DNA of 64,000 bases, taken from positions 1,488,001 to 1,552,000 of the forward strand of contig NZ_CP010311.1 in the NCBI RefSeq assembly GCF_000827125.1, read 5' to 3'. Of this stretch, positions 45,804 to 55,180 are shown one piece after another. This stretch comes from Geoalkalibacter subterraneus. GTDB taxonomy: Bacteria > Desulfobacterota > Desulfuromonadia > Desulfuromonadales > Geoalkalibacteraceae. Numbering within the stretch: position 1 is the first letter of the stretch; each line of letters begins with the position of its first letter. The translations under genes were made by a program, and so were the position numbers. The notes under the pieces were generated by a model, which was given only the letters and a program-made list of their open reading frames with translations, searched no databases and had not been told where the DNA came from.

Positions 45804-47891
45804 GTGATTAATAAAGAAAAACTTCTCGCATCCGCTCAGAAGAGCCTCCAGAAGGGGCAGGTTGCCAAGGCGATCAAGGATTATCGCAAGATCGTCGAAA
45901 GCGACCCCAGGGACGTGCGTAATCGGCAGAAGCTGGCCGAACTCTACGTGCGCGCCCAGAAGCCGAAAGATGCCTTGGAGCATTACGAATCCGTAGCGCG
46001 CTATTATGCCGATAACGGTTTCTATCTCAAGGCGATTGCCGTTTACAAGCAGATGCAGCGGGTTGAACCCTCTCGTATCGAGATATACCACCGTCTTGCC
46101 GAACTCAATGCCAAGCAGGGATTGGTGGGCAACGCGCTGGCTGAATACAAAGGCCTGGTGGCCCGCTATGAAAAAGAAGGCCTGCTGTCCGACGCCCTCA
46201 ATGTTCTTCAGAAAATGAAAGATATCGATCCGGACAATCTCAACATCCGGGTCAAGATCACCGATACCTGTGCCCGCATCGGTCAGCGCGATAAAGGCCT
46301 TGCGGAGCTGCGGGCCATGGTTGAGCGTCTGCGGGAAAAGGGCGATACCGGCAAGCTTCTCAAACTCTACGATATTTTCCTGCCCATGTTTCCCGACGAG
46401 GTCGACCTGCGCAGCGGTCAGGCCCGTGCCTTTGTTGACCAGGGAGAGGCTGGCCGAGGGCTCTCGCAGCTCGAAGATCTTGCCCAGCAACACCCAGGTC
46501 GCGCCGATGTGTTACAGAACCTCGCCTATGCAGCGAGAGTTAAGGGAGATACTGCGGTCGAGATGCGGGCTTTTTCCGCGCTTCTTGAACAGCAGCCCGA
46601 CGATCTCCGGGTGCGTGAAGGCTTTGTTCGCGCACTTCTGAAGTCGGACCAGCCCGAAAAAGCCCTGGAAAATCTTGAAAAATGGAAGAATGATTTCCTT
46701 GACGCACAAAGAAGTGATCTGCTCAAGGAATTCTACGAGTCGCTTCGTGCCTCTGTAACTGAAGAGCCACGGATCATCGAAACGCTGCGGCATGTTTACC
46801 AGGTCAGGGGAGAAGGGGACAAGCTGCTTGATCTTGTAGGCCCGGGCGAATTCTCTAGCGGTGACGAGGAGAGTGAGGAGAGCTTCGGCATCACTCAGGA
46901 GAAGGATTCTGTCTTTGAAGAAGATGCGGATTTCGATCAAATCGAGGATCTGCCCATGGAATTTCTCGAGTCGGACTTCGAGGAGAGCCACGAGACAGAA
47001 GTTTCTGAAGAGGAGGGGGGCGATGTTGAGTTGGAGCTTGAGCTTGAACTTGACGGTGACCCTTTTGCCGATCTCAAGCCGGCCCAGTCGCCTGAGAGCG
47101 AGGACCTGCCCGCCCCGGAATCGAACGGGGACAGAGAACTGGAAATGATCGAATTGCCCGCCCTGGATTTCGATGAGGAAACTTCTTCGGGCGCGCAGGT
47201 TGAAGGAATTGCCGGACCTGATGATAGCGGTGGAATGAGCGAGGATTTCTCAGACGATGAACTGCCGGATCTTGCCTTTGACCTCGACGATGCTTTTGGA
47301 GATCTGACCGAGGAACAGCCATCACAGCAGGATACCGTCCCGGATGAGCAGCAAGCGGCGGTGGATCTGCTTTCTGCCTCTGCAAATGCCACGTCTATAA
47401 GTTCAAAAGAGAAAACGCGGCTGGAAGGGGAATTCTCCCGTTTCAAGAAAAGCGTTGAGAGCCAGATCGATGAGAGTGATGCCGAAACGCATTTCAATCT
47501 GGGCATCGCCTACAAGGAAATGGGTTTGTTTGAAGATGCTGTCGGTGAATTCAACCAGGCGATGAAAAATCCCGACCGCCGCACTGATGCTTTGACCCTT
47601 AAAGGGGTCTGCCTTAAAGAAAAGTCCGATTTTGACGGCGCCCTGCGGGCATTCGAAGAGGCCTTGTCCGATTCGAGCCTCGATAGCGAAACCCGCAGCA
47701 ATCTCTACTTTGAAACGGGGCTGTTGCAGGAGAGCCGCCAGGAAGCGGAAGCGGCCCTCAAGTCTTTTGAGAAGGTGGCCGAAATCGATCCTTTTTTCCG
47801 TGGCGCCAACGACAAGATCGCTCAGTTGAGAAGTGCCCTTGGGATTAAAGATGATGCGGGCGGAGATGATGACCGTGTCTCTTATGTCTGA
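45804..47891 (+). CDS. Large TPR-repeat protein with acidic central region
   Basis: A 695-residue soluble protein. The N-terminal third and middle carry several TPR-like helix pairs (KGQVAKAIKDYRKIVESDP, NGFYLKAIAVYKQMQRVEP). Residues about 355-530 form a strongly acidic low-complexity region rich in Glu, Asp and Ser (VELELELELDGDPF). The C-terminus returns to TPRs (AETHFNLGIAYKEMGLFEDA). The start is GTG, chosen for GGGAG at 45791-45795, 8 bases upstream; an ATG six codons earlier is possible. It is 11 bases before the ExeA-type ATPase; the pair may work together, perhaps in secretion or pilus biogenesis. Confidence 0.85.
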   Translation: MINKEKLLASAQKSLQKGQVAKAIKDYRKIVESDPRDVRNRQKLAELYVRAQKPKDALEHYESVARYYADNGFYLKAIAVYKQMQRVEPSRIEIYHRLAELNAKQGLVGNALAEYKGLVARYEKEGLLSDALNVLQKMKDIDPDNLNIRVKITDTCARIGQRDKGLAELRAMVERLREKGDTGKLLKLYDIFLPMFPDEVDLRSGQARAFVDQGEAGRGLSQLEDLAQQHPGRADVLQNLAYAARVKGDTAVEMRAFSALLEQQPDDLRVREGFVRALLKSDQPEKALENLEKWKNDFLDAQRSDLLKEFYESLRASVTEEPRIIETLRHVYQVRGEGDKLLDLVGPGEFSSGDEESEESFGITQEKDSVFEEDADFDQIEDLPMEFLESDFEESHETEVSEEEGGDVELELELELDGDPFADLKPAQSPESEDLPAPESNGDRELEMIELPALDFDEETSSGAQVEGIAGPDDSGGMSEDFSDDELPDLAFDLDDAFGDLTEEQPSQQDTVPDEQQAAVDLLSASANATSISSKEKTRLEGEFSRFKKSVESQIDESDAETHFNLGIAYKEMGLFEDAVGEFNQAMKNPDRRTDALTLKGVCLKEKSDFDGALRAFEEALSDSSLDSETRSNLYFETGLLQESRQEAEAALKSFEKVAEIDPFFRGANDKIAQLRSALGIKDDAGGDDDRVSYV

Positions 47892-47902
47892 TGTGTTGTC
47901 CG

Positions 47903-48808
47903 ATGAGTTATCTTGATCATTTTCACCTGGCCCACGAACCTTTTTCCAATGCCCCCGATGCGCGTTTTTACTTCGATAGCGCACAATACCAGCGCACGCT
48001 GCGCAAGCTTCGTTTTGCGGTGGACTCCAACAAAGGACTGGGAATCGTGGTGGGGCCCATCGGCAACGGGAAAACCACCCTGGCGCGCCGCCTTCTCGAT
48101 CAATTTCCGCCCAATCTCTACCAGTCAAGTCTGTTGATCATGGTTCATTCCGGTGTGACCCCCGAATGGATTCTGACGCGCATCGCCTCCCAGATGGGGG
48201 TTGATCAGCCTCAGGGGGACCGGTTGGCTGTCTTGCGGCAACTTTATGACCGGCTGCTTGAAATCGATGCCGAGGGACGCCGTGCAGTCATACTGATCGA
48301 TGAGGCACAGATGTTGGAGACCCGGGCTCTGATGGAAGAGTTCCGCGGACTTCTCAACCTCGAAATCCCCGGGAAAAAGCTGCTTAACATTATTTTTTTC
48401 GGACTGCCCGAGCTGGAGGAGAACCTGCGGCTCGACCCGCCGCTGGCCCAGCGGGTGGCGGTTCGCTGTTCTCTGAGTTCACTGACTGCCGGTGATACCG
48501 CCGCCTACATCGACCATCGACTGAGAGTGGCAGGCGCCGCCGGAAAGCGGCTGTTTGCGGCCGATGCCATCCAGGCGGTTCATCACTTCTCCGGGGGGGT
48601 GCCGCGTCTGATCAACACCCTCTGCGATAATTGCCTCTTCGAGTCTTTTTCTGTGGGGCTCGATCATGTCAATGAATCGATCGCGCTCAGCGTAGCCGAA
48701 TCCCTTGGCCTGAATGAACATCCGGGAGAGCAGTATCTGCCGGAAGATCTCGATGACGGGCTGGAGCATATCGAATCCATGCTCGACCGCCTGGAATTCA
48801 AATCCTGA
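47903..48808 (+). CDS. ExeA-type AAA+ ATPase
   Basis: A 301-residue ATPase with LVVGPIGNGKTTLARRLL-like Walker A (GPIGNGKTT near residue 55), Walker B VILIDEAQML near 130 and sensor region SGGVPRLINTLCDNCL. The N-terminus MSYLDHFHLAHEPFSNAPD is characteristic of ExeA/MshM-like proteins, which help secretin or pilus assembly. It lacks the ExeA C-terminal peptidoglycan-binding domain. An earlier ATG 12 bases upstream overlaps the TPR gene. Confidence 0.88.
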   Translation: MSYLDHFHLAHEPFSNAPDARFYFDSAQYQRTLRKLRFAVDSNKGLGIVVGPIGNGKTTLARRLLDQFPPNLYQSSLLIMVHSGVTPEWILTRIASQMGVDQPQGDRLAVLRQLYDRLLEIDAEGRRAVILIDEAQMLETRALMEEFRGLLNLEIPGKKLLNIIFFGLPELEENLRLDPPLAQRVAVRCSLSSLTAGDTAAYIDHRLRVAGAAGKRLFAADAIQAVHHFSGGVPRLINTLCDNCLFESFSVGLDHVNESIALSVAESLGLNEHPGEQYLPEDLDDGLEHIESMLDRLEFKS

Positions 48809-48825
48809 CTGTTTCCTTACGCCTT

Positions 48826-50673
48826 ATGTCTTCCAGAATCGCGATTCTCTCCGAGAATATCAGCAACATGATTGCCGCCGGCGAGGTGGTGGAACGTCCG
48901 TCCTCCGTGGTCAAGGAGCTGGTGGAAAACTCCCTTGATGCGGGCGCGCGCGAGATTGTCGTCGAAATTGAGCGCGGCGGGCGGAAAATGATTCGGGTCG
49001 CTGACGACGGCGAGGGGATGTCCCGTGACGATGCCTTTCTGTGCCTGGAGCGTCACGCGACCAGCAAACTGCGTAAACCGGAAGACCTCTCTGCGTTGAC
49101 CACCCTGGGCTTCCGGGGAGAGGCGCTTCCCGCCATCGCGTCCGTCAGCCGTTTGACCCTGCAGACCTGCGGCAATGATGAGGGGGAGGGCGTCGAAATT
49201 CAGGTCGAGGGGGGCACAATCCGCCAGAGCCGGGAAATGGGACTTCCCCGCGGCACCCTCATTGACGTGCGCAACCTGTTTTTCAACACGCCGGCGCGGC
49301 GCAAATTTCTGCGGCGCGACGAAACCGAGATCGGCCACATTGCCGACGTGGTGACCAAACAGGCGCTGGCTCACCCCGACGTCCAGTTCCGTCTCCTGCA
49401 CAACGGGCGCTGCCTGTTCGAAGTGCGGCGCGATTCCTCCCTGCCCGAGCGGATTGCCGCGTTTCTTGGACGACCGCTGCTCAAACAGCTGCTGCCGGTG
49501 GAGGTCGAAGATGGTGTCGACCTGACCCTTTCTGGGTATATCTGTCCGCCGGAGGTCAACCGCTCTACCTCCGGTGCCATCTATACCTTCATCAACGGTC
49601 GTTGCATCCGTGACCGGGTGGTTCAACACGCGGTCATCGAGGGGTATCGCAATCTGCTGATGAAGGGCCGATTTCCGGTCGTGGTCCTGTTTCTGACACT
49701 TGATCCGGCGATGGTCGATGTCAATGTCCACCCTACCAAGCACGAAGTCCGTTTCCGCGACCAGCGCCGGGTGCATGATTTTATCGCCGCCCGTTTGAAG
49801 CAGACCCTGCAGCCGGCTGCCTGGCTCGAGAGCGCGCCAGCGGACGAACCGTCTCCGGGGGCTGAATTGCAACCCTCTGCCTCGCCCCCTGTTGCGCCGC
49901 GCCATCCTCTTGCGCATACCCCGGAAACCGCTGCCGTTTCCCGCCGGGAGCAGGTCCAGGAATCTCTTGATCGTTATGCCCGCCGTTCTTCCGTGGAGTC
50001 GCCTGCGGTGCGACCCTATTCATCTCCGCCGAGATCGGCCCCTGGGGGCGCGACCGCAGAACCCGAAGTGGAGCGGAAGCGCAAAGGCGGATTTTTTTCC
50101 TCTCTGAGATATCTCGGCCAATATCACAACAGCTATCTTCTCTGTCAGCAGGACGAAGACCTGCTGTTGATCGATCAGCATGCCGCCCACGAACGAATCC
50201 GCTTCGAGAAGCTGCGCAGGGATTATCGTCGCGGTGAAGTGCCGCGCCAGGGACTTCTGTTTCCAGAAGTCATCGAATTTGATTTTAAGGCGGCCGCGGC
50301 GCTTCAGGAAGGGCTTGATACGCTTGCTGCCTTCGGGTTTGAAATCGAGCCGTTTGGCGGCAAGGCCTTTGCGGTCAAAAGCGTGCCGGCCGTTCTTGGA
50401 CAGACCAACGTGGAAGAGCTGCTGCACGATGTAGCGTCCGATCTGGAAACCATCGGCAAAAGCGGCGCGCCCGATGATGCGGTGGACGAATTTCTGATGC
50501 GGCTGGCCTGTCACGGCGTCATTCGTGCCAACCAGGCCCTCGCTCCCCCCGAGGTACAGGCGCTTCTCGATGAACTCGATCAGGTTGATTTTAAAGCTCA
50601 CTGCCCGCACGGACGCCCGGTGCAGGTGCGCTTGACCCTGGGAGAGATCGAGCGGTTGTTTAAGCGGACCTGA
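48826..50673 (+). CDS. mutL: DNA mismatch repair endonuclease MutL
   Basis: MutL couples mismatch recognition to strand incision. The N-terminal GHKL ATPase has IAAGEVVERPSSVVKELVEN, VADDGEGM and TLGFRGEALPAIASV. A linker rich in Pro and Ala runs from about residue 330 to 420. The C-terminal domain has the endonuclease motif DQHAAHERIRFE near residue 450 and CPHGRP near 599, so this MutL is predicted to nick DNA itself, as expected outside the MutH-containing group. Length 615. Confidence 0.95.
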   Translation: MSSRIAILSENISNMIAAGEVVERPSSVVKELVENSLDAGAREIVVEIERGGRKMIRVADDGEGMSRDDAFLCLERHATSKLRKPEDLSALTTLGFRGEALPAIASVSRLTLQTCGNDEGEGVEIQVEGGTIRQSREMGLPRGTLIDVRNLFFNTPARRKFLRRDETEIGHIADVVTKQALAHPDVQFRLLHNGRCLFEVRRDSSLPERIAAFLGRPLLKQLLPVEVEDGVDLTLSGYICPPEVNRSTSGAIYTFINGRCIRDRVVQHAVIEGYRNLLMKGRFPVVVLFLTLDPAMVDVNVHPTKHEVRFRDQRRVHDFIAARLKQTLQPAAWLESAPADEPSPGAELQPSASPPVAPRHPLAHTPETAAVSRREQVQESLDRYARRSSVESPAVRPYSSPPRSAPGGATAEPEVERKRKGGFFSSLRYLGQYHNSYLLCQQDEDLLLIDQHAAHERIRFEKLRRDYRRGEVPRQGLLFPEVIEFDFKAAAALQEGLDTLAAFGFEIEPFGGKAFAVKSVPAVLGQTNVEELLHDVASDLETIGKSGAPDDAVDEFLMRLACHGVIRANQALAPPEVQALLDELDQVDFKAHCPHGRPVQVRLTLGEIERLFKRT

Positions 50674-50677
50674 GCTT

Positions 50678-51625
50678 ATGTCGCAATATGATTCTGAAGA
50701 GGCCCCCCCCCTGGTCGTACTCTGTGGTCCCACGGGGTCGGGAAAAACCGGACTGGCCGTGCGCCTCTCTCAATACTGGCCGGTTGAAGTGGTCTCCGCA
50801 GACAGCCGCCAGGTTTATCGGGGGATGGATATCGGCACCGCCAAGGCGACTGCCGAGGAACAGCGCCTGGTTCGACATCACCTGATCGATATTGTCGACC
50901 CGGACGATGATTTCTCCGTGGCCGATTTTATCGAGCAGGCCCGTGTCGCGATCAATGAGATTGCCCAGCGCGGGCATCGCCCCCTGGTGGTCGGCGGGAC
51001 CGGGCTCTATCTGCGCGGCCTGACCCAGGGGCTGATTGATGCCCCGCAGGCCGATCCGGTCATACGGCAAAGGCTGCATGCGCAGGCCGAGCAGCAGGGA
51101 CGCATGGCTTTGTGGCAGTGTCTGCAGCAGGTCGACCCGGTGGCTGCGGCAGCGATCCATCCCAATAATATCGTGCGCGTGGTGCGAGCCCTTGAGGTGT
51201 TCGAACTCACCGGTGAACCCATTTCCTCGCTCCAGCAGCGTCATGGGTTCAGTCAACGCCCTTACCCCAGCCTCAAGCTGGGAATCTGCCCGCCGCGCGA
51301 GGTTTTGTTCGAACGCATCGTGCAGCGGGTCGACGCCATGGTGGACGATGGATTGTTCGATGAGGTGGAGCAGTTGCTGGCTCGCGGGCTTTCTCCCTCA
51401 GGCAACGCTTTGAGAACGCTTGGCTATCGTGAAGTGGTTGACTGTCTGGCAGGGAAGGTGAATCGCGACGAGGCGGTGGAACAGATAAAAACTCACACCC
51501 GGCAGTATGCAAAAAGACAATTGACCTGGTTTCGCAAAGATCCCGAAATAATTTGGGTTGATTCCTTGAGAGAGTTTGCTACAATCCACGAGTTGATTGA
51601 TAAATTTTATTCTGATGTGCACTGA
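50678..51625 (+). CDS. miaA: tRNA dimethylallyltransferase
   Basis: MiaA adds the dimethylallyl group to A37 of tRNAs reading UNN codons. The 315 residues begin with the P-loop LCGPTGSGKTGLAVRL, followed by VSADSRQVYRGMDIGTAK, VVGGTGLYLRGLTQG and RQYAKRQLTWFR. It starts 4 bases after mutL and is followed by hfq, the classical mutL-miaA-hfq order. Confidence 0.96.
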   Translation: MSQYDSEEAPPLVVLCGPTGSGKTGLAVRLSQYWPVEVVSADSRQVYRGMDIGTAKATAEEQRLVRHHLIDIVDPDDDFSVADFIEQARVAINEIAQRGHRPLVVGGTGLYLRGLTQGLIDAPQADPVIRQRLHAQAEQQGRMALWQCLQQVDPVAAAAIHPNNIVRVVRALEVFELTGEPISSLQQRHGFSQRPYPSLKLGICPPREVLFERIVQRVDAMVDDGLFDEVEQLLARGLSPSGNALRTLGYREVVDCLAGKVNRDEAVEQIKTHTRQYAKRQLTWFRKDPEIIWVDSLREFATIHELIDKFYSDVH

Positions 51626-51637
51626 AAAGGAGTGGAT

Positions 51638-51871
51638 ATGGCCAAGACCCCGTTCAATATCCAGGATCAGTATTTGAATCAGGCCCGCAAGGAGCGGGTG
51701 CATGTGACCATAACCATGATGTCGGGTGACAAGTTGGTCGGTTACATCAAATCGTTTGACAGCTTCTGCGTGCTGGTCGACAGCGACGGCGATCTGCTGT
51801 TGTACAAGCATGCCATTTCCTGCATCACCTCCAGTGACGGTCATTTCCGCCTGCATGGAGGCAAGGACTAA
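51638..51871 (+). CDS. hfq: RNA chaperone Hfq
   Basis: Hfq is the Sm-like hexamer that helps small RNAs pair with mRNAs. The 77 residues show Sm1 (NIQDQYLNQARKERVHVTI and GYIKSFDSFCVLV) and Sm2 (LLYKHAISCITS), with a very short C-terminal tail. The start is the ATG 5 bases after AAGGAG (51627-51632); a GTG two codons earlier overlaps this site and is unlikely. Confidence 0.96.
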   Translation: MAKTPFNIQDQYLNQARKERVHVTITMMSGDKLVGYIKSFDSFCVLVDSDGDLLLYKHAISCITSSDGHFRLHGGKD

Positions 51872-51898
51872 GTTCCTGCTGCAGTTTGTCGTACTTGT

Positions 51899-51943
51899 AA
51901 AAGCCCCTGCCAACTGACGCTTGATGCGTCCGGCGGGGCTTTT
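51899..51943 (+). terminator. Terminator after hfq
   Basis: AAAAGCCCC pairs with GGGGCTTTT, with an inner stem GACGC/GCGTC around TTGAT; it ends the mutL-miaA-hfq unit and precedes the DUF512 gene by about 65 bases. Confidence 0.82.
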
Positions 51944-52008
51944 GCGTTTTGTGGGCGGCAGGTTCCTGTTCTCCGCTCTCGCCTTTGCCCATTTTCCGGA
52001 ATGAACCG

Positions 52009-53325
52009 ATGTTGAAAATCACCGATATATACCCTGAAAGCATAGCCGAAGAGATGGAACTTGAAGTCGGTGACGCACTGGTCTCCATCGACGGCAAGCC
52101 GGTTCGGGATCTGCTTGATTATTACCTTTACTGTGGGCGCCGCTCTGAATTCATCCTCGATGTCCTGCGTCGCGACGGTGAACAGTGGGAACTGCATATC
52201 GAAAGGGAGCCTCACGAGGATCCGGGGATGGAGTTCGAACACCCCGACCCGCGGCAGTGCGGCAACAACTGCGTGTTCTGCTTCGTACACCAGCTCCCGC
52301 GCGGCATGCGCCGCACGCTTTACATCAAGGATGAAGATTATCGGTTCTCCTTTCTCTACGGATCCTACATCACCCTGACCAACCTGAGCGAGGATGACTT
52401 CGACCGCATTGTCGAGCAGCATCTTTCCCCTCTGTACATTTCCGTGCATGCGACTGATGATGATCTGCGCAACCGGCTGCTGGGGGCCGAAGCCCCCTCC
52501 ATCATGCCCCTGTTGCGGCGACTGACTGATGCGGGCATCGAGCTCCATACCCAGATCGTCCTTTGCCCCGGGATCAATGACGGTCGCTACCTCGAGCAGA
52601 CCATCGAAGATCTGCATTCCCTGGCGCCGGCTGTCGTTTCGCTGGCTGTTGTGCCGGTCGGCTTGACCGGGCATCGTGAGCGCCTGCCGGACCTGCGGGT
52701 GCCGACCGCCGAAGAAGCGCGGCAGATTATTGATCGCGTCGAGGGCTTTCAGGCACGTTTTCTGGAGTCCGACGGTCGCCGGTTTGTATTTGCCGCCGAT
52801 GAGCTTTATCTTAAGGCCGGGCGCGATATCCCCGACCTTGCCGAGTATGAGGATCTGCCGCAGTGGGAAAACGGCGTCGGCATGCTGGCCCTGTTCCGTT
52901 CCGAGGCGGCAAAGGCGCTGGCCCGCGCAGAGCCCCTGGAATTACAGGAGGTTTCTGTCGTGACGGGCGAATCGGCCGCTGCACAGATTCGCGAATATGC
53001 CGCCCAGCTGAGTGAACGCACCGGCGTGAAGATCAGGGTCTATCCCATCCGCAACCGTTTCTTCGGGGGGCAGGTTACGGTTGCGGGTCTGTTGACCGGC
53101 GGCGATATTCTTGCGCAGCTTGAAGGGCAGCCGTTGGGGCAGGCTCTGTTTATTCCCGATGCGCTTCTCAGGGAAGAACAGGATATACTTCTGGATGATG
53201 TCACGCTGAGCGGCCTGGAAGAAAATCTTGGCATTCCTGTCGAAAAAATCTCTGCAGATCCGTTGGGTTTGCTTTCAGGACTTGAAGTCATGAATGAACT
53301 TCTGAACGAACAGGAGGATATCTGA
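52009..53325 (+). CDS. DUF512 protein with PDZ and radical SAM-like features
   Basis: A 438-residue protein. The N-terminal 60 residues look like a PDZ domain (ITDIYPESIAEEMELEVGD). A radical-SAM type Cys set, CGNNCVFCFVHQLPRGMR, lies near residue 82, and the C-terminal DUF512 domain includes FFGGQVTVAGLLTGGDI. Family members are conserved in Firmicutes and delta-proteobacteria; their reaction is unknown. It overlaps the LUD gene by one base. Confidence 0.85.
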   Translation: MLKITDIYPESIAEEMELEVGDALVSIDGKPVRDLLDYYLYCGRRSEFILDVLRRDGEQWELHIEREPHEDPGMEFEHPDPRQCGNNCVFCFVHQLPRGMRRTLYIKDEDYRFSFLYGSYITLTNLSEDDFDRIVEQHLSPLYISVHATDDDLRNRLLGAEAPSIMPLLRRLTDAGIELHTQIVLCPGINDGRYLEQTIEDLHSLAPAVVSLAVVPVGLTGHRERLPDLRVPTAEEARQIIDRVEGFQARFLESDGRRFVFAADELYLKAGRDIPDLAEYEDLPQWENGVGMLALFRSEAAKALARAEPLELQEVSVVTGESAAAQIREYAAQLSERTGVKIRVYPIRNRFFGGQVTVAGLLTGGDILAQLEGQPLGQALFIPDALLREEQDILLDDVTLSGLEENLGIPVEKISADPLGLLSGLEVMNELLNEQEDI

Positions 53326-53966
53326 TGGATGAACATTTTAACTGGCACCGTCGCACTCTGCTGGAACTTGCAGCCAAGGCTTTTGAGAAAAACGGGTTCG
53401 GTGCCCATGTTTTTGACAGTGTGGAAGAGGCCGTGCCTTTTCTCATGGAGCAGACTGCTGAAGCTCAAACGGTCGGCTTTGGCGGCTCGATGACCCTTGC
53501 CGAAATGGGGCTGCCGGCCCGGTGCGAAGAAGCCGGAAAAAAAACGCTCGTTCATGGACGCCCCGGTCTGACCCCAGAGCAGAAGCGCGAGGTGATGGGC
53601 GAAGAGCAACGCTGCGATCTCTTTTTCACCGGCACCAACGCGATGACCCTGCAGGGGCAGTTGGTCAATATCGATGCCGTCGGCAATCGTGTCTGCGCCA
53701 TGGCCTTCGGTCCGAAACGGGTAATCGTGGTCGCGGGTGTGAATAAAATCACCCATGACCTCGACAGCGCCCTGCGCCGGGTCAAGGATATTGCTTCTCC
53801 GCCCAACGCGCGGCGTCTCAACCTCAATACGCCCTGTGCCAGCACCGGTCTGTGCAGTGATTGCAACTCGCCTGACCGTATCTGTCGAATCACTACAATA
53901 ATTGATCGCGCGCCGCGCCTCACTGATATTCAGGTCTGTCTCATCAACGCCGATCTGGGGTATTGA
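53325..53966 (+). CDS. LUD-domain protein (LutC/YkgG-like)
   Basis: A 213-residue LUD (DUF162) protein related to LutC, part of lactate utilisation complexes, but here outside a lut operon. Motifs include TVGFGGSMTLAEMGLP, DLFFTGTNAMTLQGQLVNID and VVVAGVNKITHDLDSAL. A C-terminal Cys set (CASTGLCSDCNSPDRICR) could bind a cluster or metal. It is coupled to the DUF512 gene. The actual substrate is unknown. Confidence 0.85.
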   Translation: MDEHFNWHRRTLLELAAKAFEKNGFGAHVFDSVEEAVPFLMEQTAEAQTVGFGGSMTLAEMGLPARCEEAGKKTLVHGRPGLTPEQKREVMGEEQRCDLFFTGTNAMTLQGQLVNIDAVGNRVCAMAFGPKRVIVVAGVNKITHDLDSALRRVKDIASPPNARRLNLNTPCASTGLCSDCNSPDRICRITTIIDRAPRLTDIQVCLINADLGY

Positions 53967-54016
53967 ATTCACTTGGAAGCGCTGCCAGCGTTTCTTTCGC
54001 AGAAAGGTCAACTCAA

Positions 54017-54814
54017 ATGCAGGAACTGGAACGGATTCTTGTCCAAGGGCAGCAGTTGCTGGAGACGGGGCAGTTCAGCGAAGCGGCCGAATGTTTCCGC
54101 AAGGTGCTCGCGGCCGATCCTGATGCCGCCGACGTGCATGCGGCGCTGGCCGAAGCCCTGGCTGAACAGGGCAATGGCGCCCAGGCCCGCGATCATCTCC
54201 TAAAAGCTGTTGCCCTTGACCCCCGGGAAACGGATTACCGTTACGCCCTCGGCGATCTCATGTTCGAACTGGGGCAGGCGAAGGAAGCCATGGACGTCTA
54301 TCGGCACATCCTGGATGAATTCCCGGATGAATCGGATGCCTGGGTCAGCCTGGGGCTGGTTCATTTCCACCGTGAAGAGATCGGCGAGGCTCGAAACTGT
54401 TATGAGAAAGCGCTGGCGCTTGAGCCCCAATCTGTTTTCGCGTTGAACTCTCTGGGAGATGTTCACTATGCCGAAGGGCGCTTCGATGAGGCGCTTGAGA
54501 GTTATCGCCGTGTTATCGAGATTGACCCCGAGGATGCCCAGGCGCATTTCAGCCTGGGAGAGATCTGCTATGACACTGAAGACCTGGAAACAGCTGAGCA
54601 GGAATGCCGACGTGCGATTGAACTCGATCCCGAATTCTCCGCAGCTTATCTGACTCTCGGCAACATCTGTCTTGATCAGGAAAAATCACGACAGGCTCTT
54701 GACTGGTTTCAGAAATTTCTGCTCCATGAGCGTTCAACTGGTGCGAAAGATATTCGGGAAGAGGTGGCCGCCGTGGTCGCGGGGCTCAAGGAAGAACTTG
54801 GGCGCAACGTTTAG
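54017..54814 (+). CDS. TPR-repeat protein
   Basis: A 265-residue soluble protein composed almost entirely of about seven TPR units (for example GQFSEAAECFRKVLAADPD, EIGEARNCYEKALALEPQ, GRFDEALESYRRVIEIDPE). No signal peptide or enzymatic domain. The start was set at the ATG after AAAGGTCAA; the longer frame overlaps the LUD gene. It is 12 bases before lrgA. Partner unknown. Confidence 0.88.
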   Translation: MQELERILVQGQQLLETGQFSEAAECFRKVLAADPDAADVHAALAEALAEQGNGAQARDHLLKAVALDPRETDYRYALGDLMFELGQAKEAMDVYRHILDEFPDESDAWVSLGLVHFHREEIGEARNCYEKALALEPQSVFALNSLGDVHYAEGRFDEALESYRRVIEIDPEDAQAHFSLGEICYDTEDLETAEQECRRAIELDPEFSAAYLTLGNICLDQEKSRQALDWFQKFLLHERSTGAKDIREEVAAVVAGLKEELGRNV

Positions 54815-54826
54815 GAGGATAATCCC

Positions 54827-55180
54827 ATGGTGCGTGGCATGGCGATTCTACTCGGCATGCAGTTCATAGGAGAGCTGCTGTCGCGTTTTTTTCATCTGCC
54901 CATTCCCGGCAATGTCATGGGGATGGGACTGCTGCTGATCTGCCTGTGGCGAGGATGGGTCAAGGTGCAATGGATTCAGGAGGCCGCCGAACTTCTGCTG
55001 TCGCACCTGGCCCTGTTTTTCGTCCCGGCCGGCGTCGGCGTGATGGTCTATTTCGATCTGATCGCCGCCGAATGGCTGCCGATCGTCGTTGCGACCGTGG
55101 TGAGTACTTTCGTCGTCATGGCTGTGACCGGTCGCGTCGCTCTGCGGTTATCCTCCAGGGAGACTCGCGATGTGGGGTGA
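54827..55180 (+). CDS. lrgA: LrgA/CidA-family membrane protein
   Basis: A 117-residue protein with four hydrophobic segments and the family pattern FHLPIPGNVMGMGLLLICL, then LLLSHLALFFVPAGVGVMVY. LrgA acts with LrgB; the pair is described as holin-like in Staphylococcus and as glycolate or pyruvate transporters in other organisms. AGGAGG lies 8 bases before the ATG. It overlaps lrgB by 11 bases. Confidence 0.92.
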   Translation: MVRGMAILLGMQFIGELLSRFFHLPIPGNVMGMGLLLICLWRGWVKVQWIQEAAELLLSHLALFFVPAGVGVMVYFDLIAAEWLPIVVATVVSTFVVMAVTGRVALRLSSRETRDVG

